64,000 nt of DNA. Origin: Collimonas sp. OK607 (GTDB taxonomy: Bacteria; Pseudomonadota; Gammaproteobacteria; Burkholderiales; Burkholderiaceae_D). This document shows, in pieces, positions 36,231 through 46,457 of the stretch; within the stretch, counting starts at the first letter, position 1; the number at the start of each line of letters is the position of its first letter. A program made the translations under genes and the position numbers. Under the pieces are notes generated by a model, which worked only from the letters and a program-made list of their open reading frames with translations, made no database searches and was not told the origin of the DNA. The stretch spans positions 62,001-126,000 of the forward strand of contig NZ_FOKF01000002.1 of assembly GCF_900111995.1 (NCBI RefSeq). The letters run 5' to 3'.

Positions 36231-37253
36231 TTATTGGGTCTTGGTGACCTTACTCAAATGCCGCGGCTGGTCAGGATCCATGCCACGCGCCACCGCCAAC
36301 TGTGCCGCCATGACGTAGAAAGCCTGGATTGCCACGATAGGATCAAGATCCGGAGTAGCGGCGACTGGCAACGTCAGGTCGCGTGCGGCAACATCGTCCG
36401 GCGCAGCCAGCAATACCTTGGCGCCGCGTCCGCGCATTTCTTCGGCCAGCTTGAGCAAACCGGCCTGGGTCGGTCCGCGCGTAGCGAAGATCAACAGCGG
36501 ATAACCTTCGTCGATCAAGGCCATAGGGCCATGCTTGATTTCAGCGCCGCTGAAGGCTTCGGCCTGGATGGCCGAGGTTTCCTTGAATTTCAATGCCGAT
36601 TCCAATGCCAGCGGCAAGCTGATGCCGCGGCCTACCACCATGATGCGCGAGGAAGGCGCCAGCACTTCGATCGCGGGCGCCCAGTCAAGTTGGGTGGCGG
36701 CGGTCAGTGCTTGCGGCAGAGCGTCGATGGCGGCCAGGAATGTGGCGTCGTCTTGCCAGTGCGCGGTGAGTCTGGCAGCAGCCACCAGGCTGGCGATAAA
36801 GCTCTTGGTGGCGGCTACGCTCAACTCGGCGCCGGCGTGCAAGGGCAGGGCCCATTCGGCGGCAGAGGCCAGCGGCGATGCAGCGTCGTTGACCAGTGCC
36901 ACGGTGGTGGCGCCACTATCACGGAAATAACGGATAGGTTCGATCACGTCAGGGCTTTGGCCCGACTGTGAAATAGCGATGACGAGTGCGTCGCGGGCCA
37001 TCAATGGCGCTTTGTTCAGGGTCACCAGCGATAGCGGCAGCGAGGCGACAATCCGGCCCAGGCGCGCCATGATCAGATAGGCGCAATAATTGGCAGCATG
37101 GTCGGAACTGCCGCGCGCCACCGTCAGGATGGTCGATGGCGGAGCAGCCCTGAGACGCTGTCCCAGTTCTGCGTAGCGGTCTCTATCCTGGCTAAGCTGC
37201 AAGGCGACATATTCTGCCGCCGAGCGGGCTTCTTTAAGCATCAACGAGGTCAA
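36231..37253 (-). CDS. nagB: glucosamine-6-phosphate deaminase, SIS-domain type (NagB-II)
   Basis: A 340-residue protein with two SIS domains. Key sugar-phosphate contacts are visible as ARGSSDHAANYCAYL (residues about 46-60) and ISQSGQSPDVIEPIRY (about 95-110), then AATKSF and FSGAEIKHGPMALI. This is the isomerase-type NagB-II/AgaS fold that converts glucosamine-6-phosphate to fructose-6-phosphate and ammonia. Its start overlaps the nagA end by 20 bp. With NagA and the GlcNAc kinase it completes the cytoplasmic GlcNAc pathway. Confidence 0.88.
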   Translation of the reverse strand: MTSLMLKEARSAAEYVALQLSQDRDRYAELGQRLRAAPPSTILTVARGSSDHAANYCAYLIMARLGRIVASLPLSLVTLNKAPLMARDALVIAISQSGQSPDVIEPIRYFRDSGATTVALVNDAASPLASAAEWALPLHAGAELSVAATKSFIASLVAAARLTAHWQDDATFLAAIDALPQALTAATQLDWAPAIEVLAPSSRIMVVGRGISLPLALESALKFKETSAIQAEAFSGAEIKHGPMALIDEGYPLLIFATRGPTQAGLLKLAEEMRGRGAKVLLAAPDDVAARDLTLPVAATPDLDPIVAIQAFYVMAAQLAVARGMDPDQPRHLSKVTKTQ

Positions 37254-38379
37254 TTCTTTCTCCTTCTACATATACGGCTTTGAGTTTGAGCTGGCGATCC
37301 AGCACCAGGATGTCGGCGAAGCAGCCTTCTTTAAGGCGGCCCCGTTCCTGCATGCCGAGATAGTCGGCGGGATAGGTGGATACGCGCAGCGAAGCCTCGG
37401 CTATTTCCAATCCGAGCGAAACCAGGTTGCGCAAGGCTTGATCCATGGTCAGCGTGCTGCCGGCCAGCGTGCCGTCGCCAAGACGGACACCGCCCAGGCA
37501 TTTATGGACCACCTGGCGTCCCAGCATGTATTCGCCGTCCGGCATGCCGGAGGCGGCTGTGGAATCGGTGACGCAATACAGGCGTGGAATCGCCCGCAGC
37601 GCCGCCTTGATGGCGCCCGGGTGGACATGCAGCAGATCCGGAATCAGTTCGGCATATTCGGCGTGGGCCAGGGCCGCGCCGGCCATGCCGGGTTGCCGGT
37701 GATGAAATGAACTCATGGCGTTGAACAGGTGGGTAAACCCGGCTGCGCCATTTTTCAGTGCAGCCACGCCATCTTCATAAGTACCCAGGGTATGGCCGAT
37801 CTGCACCCGCATGCCGAGATTGGACAGGGTTTTAACCAAGGCCATGTGGCCATTGATCTCAGGTGCGATAGTAATCAGTTTCAGCGGCGCAAAACTGCGT
37901 AGCCAATCCACTTGTTCCAACGTTGCTGCGATCGCAAAATCGGGTTGCGCACCGAGCTTGCCAGGATTGATATACGGGCCTTCCAGATGCGCGCCCAGCA
38001 CCCGCGCGCTACCTGCGCGGCGGCCACGGCAAGCGCGGCCGATTGCGCCCAGCGCAGCTTCCAGTTCTTCTGCCGGCGCAGTCATGGTGGTGGCCAGCAT
38101 GCTGGTGGTGCCATGTTGTGCGTGCAGGCGCGAGACGACATGCACTGCTTCGCCGGCCTCCATGATGTCTTTGCCGCCGCCGCCGTGGACGTGCAAATCG
38201 ATAAAGCCGGGCAAAATATAATCGCCGTCGGCCGGCGCATGGTCCAACGCTTCGCCGCGGATTTCAGTAATCATGTCGCTGAAGCCGATGCTGCCGTCAA
38301 CCCAGCCGTCGGTGGTCAATACATTGCCATGCAGTTGTGTGGCATTGTTAGCCATGTTGCTACTCATGTCGCTACTCAT
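37234..38379 (-). CDS. nagA: N-acetylglucosamine-6-phosphate deacetylase
   Basis: A 381-residue amidohydrolase. Metal and substrate residues appear in LPGFIDLHVHGGGG, HLEGPYINPGKLGA, IGHTLGTYEDG, THLFNAMSSFHHRQPG and CVTDSTAASGMPDG (catalytic Asp). The start at 38379 overlaps the kinase stop (ATGA), with AGGAGA in front. Two more in-frame ATG codons follow in a 12-bp repeat, ATGAGTAGCGAC. It removes acetate from GlcNAc-6-phosphate. Confidence 0.92.
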   Translation of the reverse strand: MSSDMSSNMANNATQLHGNVLTTDGWVDGSIGFSDMITEIRGEALDHAPADGDYILPGFIDLHVHGGGGKDIMEAGEAVHVVSRLHAQHGTTSMLATTMTAPAEELEAALGAIGRACRGRRAGSARVLGAHLEGPYINPGKLGAQPDFAIAATLEQVDWLRSFAPLKLITIAPEINGHMALVKTLSNLGMRVQIGHTLGTYEDGVAALKNGAAGFTHLFNAMSSFHHRQPGMAGAALAHAEYAELIPDLLHVHPGAIKAALRAIPRLYCVTDSTAASGMPDGEYMLGRQVVHKCLGGVRLGDGTLAGSTLTMDQALRNLVSLGLEIAEASLRVSTYPADYLGMQERGRLKEGCFADILVLDRQLKLKAVYVEGERIDLVDA

Positions 38380-39329
38380 GTCGCTTCTCCTACAGACTCT
38401 GCTTCGAGCTGCTGGCGCAGCAGCAGCAATGCGCCGGTTGCGGCGTTGGCGCGCGGTGAAATCGCGCGGGATTTTAACGGTTCCGGCAGATAAGCTTGTA
38501 ACGGGACGGCGAGGCCGCCGCACAGGGCGATCGGCAATTGCTGCGAAGGATCGAGCGCGTGGGCGATCTGGGCGATTTCATTACCCGCTTTGCGCAAGAT
38601 GGTAAGCGCGGCTTCATCCTGTCTTGCGTGGGCTACTACCAGCGGCGCCAGTTGCGCAAACAGGCTTTGATTGGCGCTGTTGGCCCAGGCCACCACGCGC
38701 TCCCGGTTTTCGCCGGCGGTGCATGTTTCACCGCCGCCGCAGAAACGGACGATGGCGCTGGCCAGTGGCCCTCCGACGGCACGGCCATCCAGCACGCGCT
38801 CCACATGATTGGCGGCGCGCAGGCCGATCCAGCCGCCGCTGGCTTCGTCACCGGTGATGAAACCCCAGCCGCCGACCTCACTGCGGCTGCCGTCCGGCCG
38901 CAAGACTTCGCCGACGCTACCGGTGCCGATCGCCACCACCGCGCCGGCCTGGCCCAAATGCGCGCCCAACAAGGTGGTGAAAGCATCGGTGCCAATCGCC
39001 AGCGCGCCGAAGCCAGGGTTCTGCTCAGTAAATTGCGTGGCCCACAACGGATTGTTAACACCCGACAAGCCGCAACCTGCTGCAATCGCCTGAAGCGGCG
39101 GGCGGTTGATGCCTGCACTGTGAAATGCGCCATCCAGCGCAGTGACGATGGCGTCCCAGGCCTTGCCGGTGCCATGCATCAGCGCGGATGGTCCGCTGCT
39201 GCCGTCGGCGACATGGCTGCCATCCGGACGTTCCACGCGGATATGGGTTTTAGTGCCGCCGCCGTCGACGCCGATCAGATATTCGTACGCTGTTTTCAAT
39301 TCAACTCCCACGCCTTTTTGAAGGCGCAT
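38376..39329 (-). CDS. nagK: N-acetylglucosamine kinase, BadF/BcrA-type ATPase fold
   Basis: A 317-residue kinase. The phosphate 1 motif GVDGGGTKTH is at residues about 20-29, and the later IGTGSVGEVLRPDGSR and GWGFITGDEASGGWIGLRAANH motifs belong to the eukaryote-type NagK (BadF/BadG) family. It phosphorylates cytoplasmic GlcNAc with ATP, which matches uptake by a non-PTS transporter. The ATG at 39329 lacks a ribosome site; a TTG at 39299 behind GGAG fits the usual family N-terminus better. Confidence 0.85.
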   Translation of the reverse strand: MRLQKGVGVELKTAYEYLIGVDGGGTKTHIRVERPDGSHVADGSSGPSALMHGTGKAWDAIVTALDGAFHSAGINRPPLQAIAAGCGLSGVNNPLWATQFTEQNPGFGALAIGTDAFTTLLGAHLGQAGAVVAIGTGSVGEVLRPDGSRSEVGGWGFITGDEASGGWIGLRAANHVERVLDGRAVGGPLASAIVRFCGGGETCTAGENRERVVAWANSANQSLFAQLAPLVVAHARQDEAALTILRKAGNEIAQIAHALDPSQQLPIALCGGLAVPLQAYLPEPLKSRAISPRANAATGALLLLRQQLEAESVGEAT

Positions 39330-39350
39330 AGTGTATCTGGAACTGCATTA

Positions 39351-40472
<1,122 letters not shown>

Positions 40473-40530
40473 GGAATGTCTCGTCTTCTGCTGTGTTTTA
40501 CTTGATTTTTGCTTGCGTTTTGCTTGAATT

Positions 40531-41415
40531 TTATTTAACTGCGCCGGAAGTCAGGCCGCGAATCAATTGTCGGGAGAATATTACGTACATGATCAGGATC
40601 GGAATCACGGCCAGCGACAGTGAGGCCAATACCGAATTCCAGTCGGTAACATACTGGCCGATGAATTGCTGCACGCCGAGGGTGACGGTTTTGGTTTCAT
40701 CCGAAGGCGCCAGGATCAGCGGGAACCACAAATCGTTCCAGGCCGGGATCATGGTGAATACGGCTACCGTGGCAATCGCCGGGCGGATCAGCGGCAAGAT
40801 GATCTGGAAGAAGATCTTGAACTCGCCGACGCCGTCGCAGCGTGCTGCATCCTTCAGCTCCTTGGGAATCTGACGGATGAATTCGGACAGAATCATCACG
40901 GCCAGTGGCAAGCCTTGCGCGGTATACACCAGGATCAGCGCGCTGCGGGTGTTGATCAGGTTGAGGCTGACCACCAGTTGCAGGATTGAGACTGTGCCAA
41001 GCCGGATCGGAATCATGATGCCCAGCGCCAGATACAGTGCCATCAGGCGGTTGCCGCGAAATTTGTATTCCGACAAGGCCCAGCCCGCCATCGCGCCGAA
41101 CAGCACGATCAGCACCAGGGAGCCTAGCGTGACCACCAGGCTGTTGCCGAAGTACAGCATGAAATTAGTATTGTGCAATACCTTTTCAAAGCCGATCAGC
41201 GAAAACGAATCCGGTGTCGGGAACGCCAGCGGGTTATCGAAAATGGCGTCGCGCGACTTGATCGAATTGATCAGGATCAAGGCAATCGGAAACAGCGCGA
41301 TCACGGCATAGGCGCACAGCACCACGTGGACCCAGATGCGCCCAAGGTTGGCAAATCGGCTGGGCCGTACGATCGGCGCGGCTGCGACTGGAGAGAGCGA
41401 GGAAATGGAGTTCAT
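40531..41415 (-). CDS. sugar ABC transporter permease (MalG type)
   Basis: A 294-residue permease with six predicted transmembrane segments and the EAA loop EFIRQIPKELKDAARCDGVGEFKIFFQIILP, in part EAA-like as KDAARCDGVGE. It matches MalG-type CUT1 permeases. The start MNSISSLSPVAAAP lies 12 bp after the MalF-type gene stop. It forms the channel with that partner and would take up GlcNAc or chitobiose-like sugars. Confidence 0.92.
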   Translation of the reverse strand: MNSISSLSPVAAAPIVRPSRFANLGRIWVHVVLCAYAVIALFPIALILINSIKSRDAIFDNPLAFPTPDSFSLIGFEKVLHNTNFMLYFGNSLVVTLGSLVLIVLFGAMAGWALSEYKFRGNRLMALYLALGIMIPIRLGTVSILQLVVSLNLINTRSALILVYTAQGLPLAVMILSEFIRQIPKELKDAARCDGVGEFKIFFQIILPLIRPAIATVAVFTMIPAWNDLWFPLILAPSDETKTVTLGVQQFIGQYVTDWNSVLASLSLAVIPILIMYVIFSRQLIRGLTSGAVK

Positions 41416-41427
41416 GAACGGTCCTCG

Positions 41428-42351
41428 TTACAGTTCGTAGCGTGTCAGCTTGCGCTGCACGAAATAGAAATAGCTGGCGACGCCGAGCAGGATTACCAGG
41501 AACATCAAGGTTGCCACTGCGGCCCCCATGGTCGGGCTGCCGATTTGCGCCTGGTAACCGAAGAAGGTGCGGTAGAAGAAGGTGCCCAGGATGTCGGTGG
41601 AGTAGTTAGGCCCGGCCAGCGCTCCTTTGACCGAATAGATCAGGTCGAAGGCATTGAAGTTGGCGACAAAAGTCAGGATTGTCACCAACCCCAGCGTCGG
41701 CAGAATCAGCGGCAGCTTGATCTGCCAGAAAATGCGGAACGAACTGGCGCCTTCGGCATACGCCGCTTCCAGCACTTCTTCAGGCACCGCGAGCAGGGCG
41801 GCATAGATCAGCATCATCGGGATGCCGACGTATTGCCAGACCGAGATCAGGCCCAGTGTCAGCAGCGCGGTGGTTTCTTGTCCCAGCCATGGGGCGAAAT
41901 AATCGCCCAGGCCGACATGCGTCATCAAGCCTTCGCCGACGCCCCACAGCGGCGACAGGATCAGTTGCCAGATGAAGCCGATGATCACTACCGACAGCAG
42001 GGTCGGCAGGAAAATCAGTGTGCGGTAGGTGCGGGCGCCGCGCAGGCCCTTGAGGCTAAACAGGGTGGCAAGCAGCAGGCCGATCGGGTTTTGCAACAGC
42101 ATGTGAATCCCGAAAAATTTCAGGTTATTCAACATGGCGTTCCAGAACGCCTTGGACCAGTCCGAATCGAACAGGATGGTGTGGTAATTGGCGAGGCCGA
42201 CGAAGCTGTGGACGCCGGCGTCGTTGCTGGTATAAAAGCCCAGGCGCAGGGTATCCAATAAAGGCAGCGCGCTGAACATGGAATAGATGATGACTGCTGG
42301 CGCCAGGAATACCACGATGTGCCAGGGGAATGTCTTTTTTTGAAGATTCAT
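41428..42351 (-). CDS. sugar ABC transporter permease (MalF type)
   Basis: A 307-residue permease with six transmembrane segments and an EAA loop at VLEAAYAEGASSFRIF. The start MNLQKKTFPWHIVVFLAPA at 42351 is chosen because the earlier 36 codons are not family-like; the ribosome site (AAGAAAATCGGT) is weak. It lies 298 bp after the binding-protein gene, a large gap for an operon, with an imperfect copy of a dispersed-repeat flank inside (about 42433-42462). Confidence 0.9.
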   Translation of the reverse strand: MNLQKKTFPWHIVVFLAPAVIIYSMFSALPLLDTLRLGFYTSNDAGVHSFVGLANYHTILFDSDWSKAFWNAMLNNLKFFGIHMLLQNPIGLLLATLFSLKGLRGARTYRTLIFLPTLLSVVIIGFIWQLILSPLWGVGEGLMTHVGLGDYFAPWLGQETTALLTLGLISVWQYVGIPMMLIYAALLAVPEEVLEAAYAEGASSFRIFWQIKLPLILPTLGLVTILTFVANFNAFDLIYSVKGALAGPNYSTDILGTFFYRTFFGYQAQIGSPTMGAAVATLMFLVILLGVASYFYFVQRKLTRYEL

Positions 42352-42649
42352 ACCGATTTTCTTTAAATGCAAGAAATGCAGTTCGCCCGGAGGCGCAGCG
42401 GCCGTCACGGGGGAGATCGTGAAAACCACTACAACCCCACTAAGCGGACTATGGAACAAGACGTGATGACGGTTTATATTTTTGTGTCAGGGCCGTTCTT
42501 CACGGGCTTACCTTAACGGCAAGCCTTGGATGCAAGTGTAGTACTACTTCGGAGAAACTACACCTGCCAGCTAGCCGGCAAAGGGCAGGGTTGATCTTAA
42601 ACCCTTCCTTTGCCAACTGATAGCATTATTGCAATGGACTGCAATAAGC

Positions 42650-43909
42650 TTACTGTTGCGGCTTATACCATTTGGCGAAACCAGTCTGGATTTGTGCCGC
42701 AGCTTCCTTAGGCGCCAGTTTGCCGTTCAGAACCTGGGCATTCACGTTCCACAACTGGTTTTCCATGCTTGGTTCACCGCGGTTGAGGATTTGCGCGTTG
42801 AGGCGGATGGTCGACGAGCACGATTTACGCCAGTCGATCATTTGCTTCGCAACCGGATCCTTGACCGTGATCAGGTGATCCGACAATGAGAAGAAGCCGG
42901 TAACCTTATTGGTGTAGATGTCAGCAAATTCTTGCGAGCCGAGCCAAGCCAGGAATTTGTAAGCATCTTCCTTGTTCTTGGATTTTTTGTTGACGCCCAT
43001 GCCGATATCGTTGTGATCGGAGATGTAGCATTTGTCGCCGGCTTTAGGCACTGGCGGCGGGAACGCACCCATCGAGATCTTCGAGTTGTCGTTGAAATAG
43101 GCGATATCCCAGGAGCCGGCAGGGTAGATCGCAGCCTTGCCCAGCGCGAACTGATTCTGGCTGTCGCCATAGGTTTGCGAGCTGGCGCCCTTGGACAGGT
43201 ATTTACCCAGTTTGGCTTCGTACTCAAAGGCGTTGACGAAGTTAGGATCGGTGAATTTTTCCTTGCCCGAGATCAGTGCCTTGCGGCCTTCTTCGCCATG
43301 CCAGTAGTTAGGACCGATGCCGGTAAATATGATCTGGCTGGATTCCCACTGATCGTTTGTACCCAGCGCCAGCGGAGCGTATTTGCCATTGCTCTTGATG
43401 GTGTCGAGCACCTTGAAGAATTCAGCTTCAGTCTTCGGCGGTTGCAGGTTCAGGTCTTTGAAAATCTTCTGGTTGTACAGGAAGCCGTGGATCACCGAGG
43501 CGATTGGCATACAGAACGTGTCTTTGCCATCATCGCTCTGCCAGGCTGTCTTGGCCGAAGCAGGGAAGTGTTCCATGCCCGGTTTGCCATCCAGCTTTTC
43601 CAGGTTGCCCTTCTTGTACAAAGACAAGGAGACATCGAACGGACGGCAGGCGATCAGATCGCCAGCGGTGCCGCCGGCCAGGCGCGCGGTCAGGCTGGAG
43701 TCGTATTCGGTAGGGGCGGTAGGTGCAAATTTGACTTCAATTCCAGGATTCTTTTTCTGGAAAGCCGGGATCAGCACGGTTTCCCACAAGGTCTTGTCGT
43801 CGACGCGCCAGCTTTCAATCGTCAGCGTGCCGGCTTGTGCTGTGCCAACGGTCGCCAGGGCGATCAGTACAGCATTGCGGATAGTGCGAATTCGGTTGAT
43901 GGTTTGCAT
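42650..43909 (-). CDS. sugar-binding protein of the GlcNAc-type ABC transporter
   Basis: A 419-residue family 1 (CUT1) binding protein. The signal peptide ends in QAG near residue 27, followed by TLTIESWRVDDKTLWETVLIPAFQKKNPGIEVKF and a typical FSKYKPQQ-like end. GGAG stands 6 nt before the ATG at 43909; a TTG directly before it is ignored. It is the first gene of the minus-strand uptake/catabolism operon and diverges from the sensory operon. The downstream nag genes indicate GlcNAc or a short chitin oligomer as ligand. Confidence 0.92.
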   Translation of the reverse strand: MQTINRIRTIRNAVLIALATVGTAQAGTLTIESWRVDDKTLWETVLIPAFQKKNPGIEVKFAPTAPTEYDSSLTARLAGGTAGDLIACRPFDVSLSLYKKGNLEKLDGKPGMEHFPASAKTAWQSDDGKDTFCMPIASVIHGFLYNQKIFKDLNLQPPKTEAEFFKVLDTIKSNGKYAPLALGTNDQWESSQIIFTGIGPNYWHGEEGRKALISGKEKFTDPNFVNAFEYEAKLGKYLSKGASSQTYGDSQNQFALGKAAIYPAGSWDIAYFNDNSKISMGAFPPPVPKAGDKCYISDHNDIGMGVNKKSKNKEDAYKFLAWLGSQEFADIYTNKVTGFFSLSDHLITVKDPVAKQMIDWRKSCSSTIRLNAQILNRGEPSMENQLWNVNAQVLNGKLAPKEAAAQIQTGFAKWYKPQQ

Positions 43910-44152
43910 CAATGTCTCCTCTTGGATTTATGGCTTGGTTTTTATTGCTTGGGGGTCTCAATTGCTTCTTTAACTGCATCCTCAACTGCTTCTTTAATAC
44001 TGCACTTTCCAGAGCGCGATGCTAATTAAAGTGCCGCGAACAGACATTAGCACCATAAAAAATGTGCTGCCATCTTAGTTGTAATCCATCTCTAAAATTT
44101 ATTTAAGTAATTGATTTTATTGATAAAAATTAAAATATGAGGTTTTTGCCGA

Positions 44153-44174
44153 TTACATATCTTTACAGTGTTAC
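44153..44174. promoter_or_regulatory. TTAC motif cluster 1
   Basis: TTAC occurs at 44153, 44163 and 44171. The first two are exactly 10 bp apart, as in the stronger cluster at 44251, and the third is 8 bp on. Confidence 0.4.
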
Positions 44175-44250
44175 CCGCCAATTGCTGTCCCTTCATCCTG
44201 CAACACGACTGATTGGCGGCGATGCGGGCGTTCCGGGACTATAGGTAAAA

Positions 44251-44280
44251 TTACGAAACTTTACGTTTCTTTACAAAACT
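44251..44280. promoter_or_regulatory. three tandem 10-bp direct repeats, probable response-regulator site
   Basis: TTACGAAACT, TTACGTTTCT and TTACAAAACT stand head to tail with exact 10-bp period, one helical turn each. Such same-face direct repeats are the usual binding form for OmpR-type regulators. They lie about 100 bp upstream of the sensor operon that encodes an OmpR-type regulator, and about 340 bp upstream of the uptake operon start. Confidence 0.7.
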
Positions 44281-44376
44281 AGAGGAGCGTTAACGTTGTA
44301 TACCGGACTTGCGCTATAGTCACACGCGATGTAGGAGATGGAACAAGCATTTATAAGAATATCAACAAGGCGCTAG

Positions 44377-45747
44377 ATGATTGATAAGCGACACGCGAAT
44401 GACAGGGGAGGCGCGAAAATCCGGGCTACAAGATCTCGTAGCTCGATCGTACTTCTGGCAGCACTCCTGGCAGTACTTCACCTATTCAAATACACGATCG
44501 GTACGGCCGCAGCCGCCACTATAGCGCCGGTCGCCGTCGGCAATCAACCGGCAGCCGCATTGCAGGTGGTGCACTGGTGGACCTCCGCAGGCGAGCGCAA
44601 GGCAGTTGATGTGTTGAGCAGGAAACTAGCCGAAGAAAATATTCAGTGGCGTGACCTGGCCATTCCTGGTGGCGCCGGCCTTGGCGCCAGCAAGGTGCTC
44701 AAGAGTATGGTGCTGGCAGGTAAAGCGCCTGAAGCTACCCAGCTTAACGGGATTGTATTTGGCGAGTGGGCCGATCTCGGCTTGTTGCTGGAGCTGGACG
44801 ATGTCGCCACTCCGGGCAACTGGCAAAAATTGTTGTTTCCCACAGTGTGGTCGCTGGTGCATAACCGTGGCCATGTGGTGGCGGTGCCGCTGGGCATACA
44901 TCGCATCAACAATCTGTTTTATAACAAGAAGATTTTCGACCGGCTCGGTTTGGCGGTGCCCAAGACCTGGGCTGAATTCGACCGGGTGGCAGATAAACTC
45001 AAACATGCCGGCATTACTCCGCTGGCGCAAAGCAGCGAGGCCTGGCAGGTCGCCACCTTGTTTGAAACGCTGGTGCTGGCCGAAAGCGGCCCGGCTTATT
45101 ACCGTTCCCTGTTCGTCGATTTGAGTCCCGGCGCGTTTGGCGACGCCCGCATGACCCATGCGTTGAAGCGCCTGCGGGTGCTCAAGGAATGGATGCCGGC
45201 GCCGCTCAAGGAACGCCCGTGGCCGGACATGACACGGCAGCTGGCCGATGGCGACGCCGCCATGTTTGTCATGGGCGACTGGGCCAAGGGCGAGCTGCTG
45301 GCCTGGGGTTTGACTACCGATCGGGATTTTTCTTGCGTCGCGGTGCCAGGCACTGCAGACTATCATTTGTACAGCGTCGACACCCTGGCCATGTTCGCCG
45401 GCGACTATTCGCATCAGCCGGCACAGGAAAAGCTGGCGCAGTTGATCATGTCGCAGCCGGTGCAAACCGCTTACAATCAGGTCAAAGGTGCGATCCCGGT
45501 GTGGCGCTCTCCGGATTTGTCGAAAATGGATAGCTGTGCGCGCGCCTCATGGAACGCGTTCAGCAAAGGTAGTGCATTCCAGGCGCCGAGCCTGGTGCAT
45601 CGGATGGCCGCCGACGAAACCGCGAAAGACGCCATCGTGGCTGAAGTGCATCGTTATTTCATGGACGACAAGATGCCCGAGAGCGATATCCAGCGCAGGC
45701 TGGCGGGCATTGCCCGGTCCTTGTCGAAAACAGGAAAGCAGGAATAA
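44377..45747 (+). CDS. periplasmic sugar-binding protein of a sensory system
   Basis: A 456-residue protein. A hydrophobic N-terminal segment (residues about 23-42) is a signal peptide or membrane anchor, and the rest resembles a family 1 sugar-binding protein (LQVVHWWTSAGERKAVDVL and HRINNLFYNKKIFDRLGLAVPKTWAEFD). It lies next to no permease genes but overlaps the response regulator start by one base (TAATG), so it is translated with that gene and the kinase. The likely role is to bind the sugar and pass the signal to the kinase periplasmic domain. The start lacks a strong ribosome site. Confidence 0.85.
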   Translation: MIDKRHANDRGGAKIRATRSRSSIVLLAALLAVLHLFKYTIGTAAAATIAPVAVGNQPAAALQVVHWWTSAGERKAVDVLSRKLAEENIQWRDLAIPGGAGLGASKVLKSMVLAGKAPEATQLNGIVFGEWADLGLLLELDDVATPGNWQKLLFPTVWSLVHNRGHVVAVPLGIHRINNLFYNKKIFDRLGLAVPKTWAEFDRVADKLKHAGITPLAQSSEAWQVATLFETLVLAESGPAYYRSLFVDLSPGAFGDARMTHALKRLRVLKEWMPAPLKERPWPDMTRQLADGDAAMFVMGDWAKGELLAWGLTTDRDFSCVAVPGTADYHLYSVDTLAMFAGDYSHQPAQEKLAQLIMSQPVQTAYNQVKGAIPVWRSPDLSKMDSCARASWNAFSKGSAFQAPSLVHRMAADETAKDAIVAEVHRYFMDDKMPESDIQRRLAGIARSLSKTGKQE

Positions 45748-46457
45748 TGCGCAAGATATTGATCGTCGACGACGACCAGAAAACACGGACGCTGTTAAAA
45801 GCCTATCTGGAAAAAAATCAGTACGAAGTGCGCCTGGCGCACAACGGCGAAGCGTTCCTGGCAGAATTCCAGCGCTACGCGGAAGAGCTGTCGCTGGTGA
45901 TCCTGGATGTGATGCTGCCGGATACCGATGGTTTTTCCTTGTGCAAAACCGTCAGGCGCCGTTCCAACGTGCCGATCATCATGCTCACCGCCAGTTCCGA
46001 TGAGACTGACCGGGTGGTCGGCCTGGAGCTTGGCGCCGACGACTATATCGCCAAGCCCTACAGTCCGCGTGAACTGCTGGCCCGGATCAAGGCTATCCAT
46101 CGCCGTAGCGGCATAGACAGCGCCGTCGCGCCGCGCTACTACCGCTTTGTCGGCTTTACGCTGGATTCGGTAGAGCGCACCCTGAGCGATCCGGATGGCC
46201 AGCTGGTGGCGCTTACCGGCCTCGATTATCAATTGCTGAAATACTTTGTCGAGCATCCGGGCGACGTGCTCGATCGCGGTGTACTGTGCGAGGAAACCCG
46301 CGGCCGCGATGTCGGGCCGCTGGACCGTTCGCTGGATGTGCAGATCAGCAAATTACGCTTGCGCCTGAACGATGGCGGCAAGGACCCGCATCTGATCAAG
46401 ACCGTGCGCGGCGCCGGTTATGTATTCTCTGCCGATGTGGCCGCTGCGCAAATCTGA
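45747..46457 (+). CDS. OmpR-family response regulator
   Basis: A 236-residue regulator: receiver domain with acidic pocket VDDD (residues 7-10), phosphoacceptor Asp54 in LVILDVMLPD, and the KP motif KPYSPRELLARI, followed by a winged-helix effector domain (FTLDSVERTL to DRSLDVQISKLRLRLNDGG). It overlaps the gene before it by one base and the kinase gene after it by 38 bp. It is the likely binder of the TTAC repeats at 44251 and may control both divergent operons. Confidence 0.93.
   Translation: MRKILIVDDDQKTRTLLKAYLEKNQYEVRLAHNGEAFLAEFQRYAEELSLVILDVMLPDTDGFSLCKTVRRRSNVPIIMLTASSDETDRVVGLELGADDYIAKPYSPRELLARIKAIHRRSGIDSAVAPRYYRFVGFTLDSVERTLSDPDGQLVALTGLDYQLLKYFVEHPGDVLDRGVLCEETRGRDVGPLDRSLDVQISKLRLRLNDGGKDPHLIKTVRGAGYVFSADVAAAQI

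Larger units (their letters stand above)
43910..44376. other. divergent control region between uptake and sensor operons
   Basis: The 467-bp stretch has no gene. It is AT-rich near the uptake side and holds two clusters of TTAC motifs (44153-44174 and 44251-44280). Start sites for both operons must lie here, but no clear -35/-10 pair was identified. Confidence 0.7.

Noticed and set aside
41173-42261. Long plus-strand frame opposite the sugar permeases
   Set aside because: It is antisense to two clear MalF/MalG-type genes, and its product is a Gln/Asp/His-rich composition artefact.
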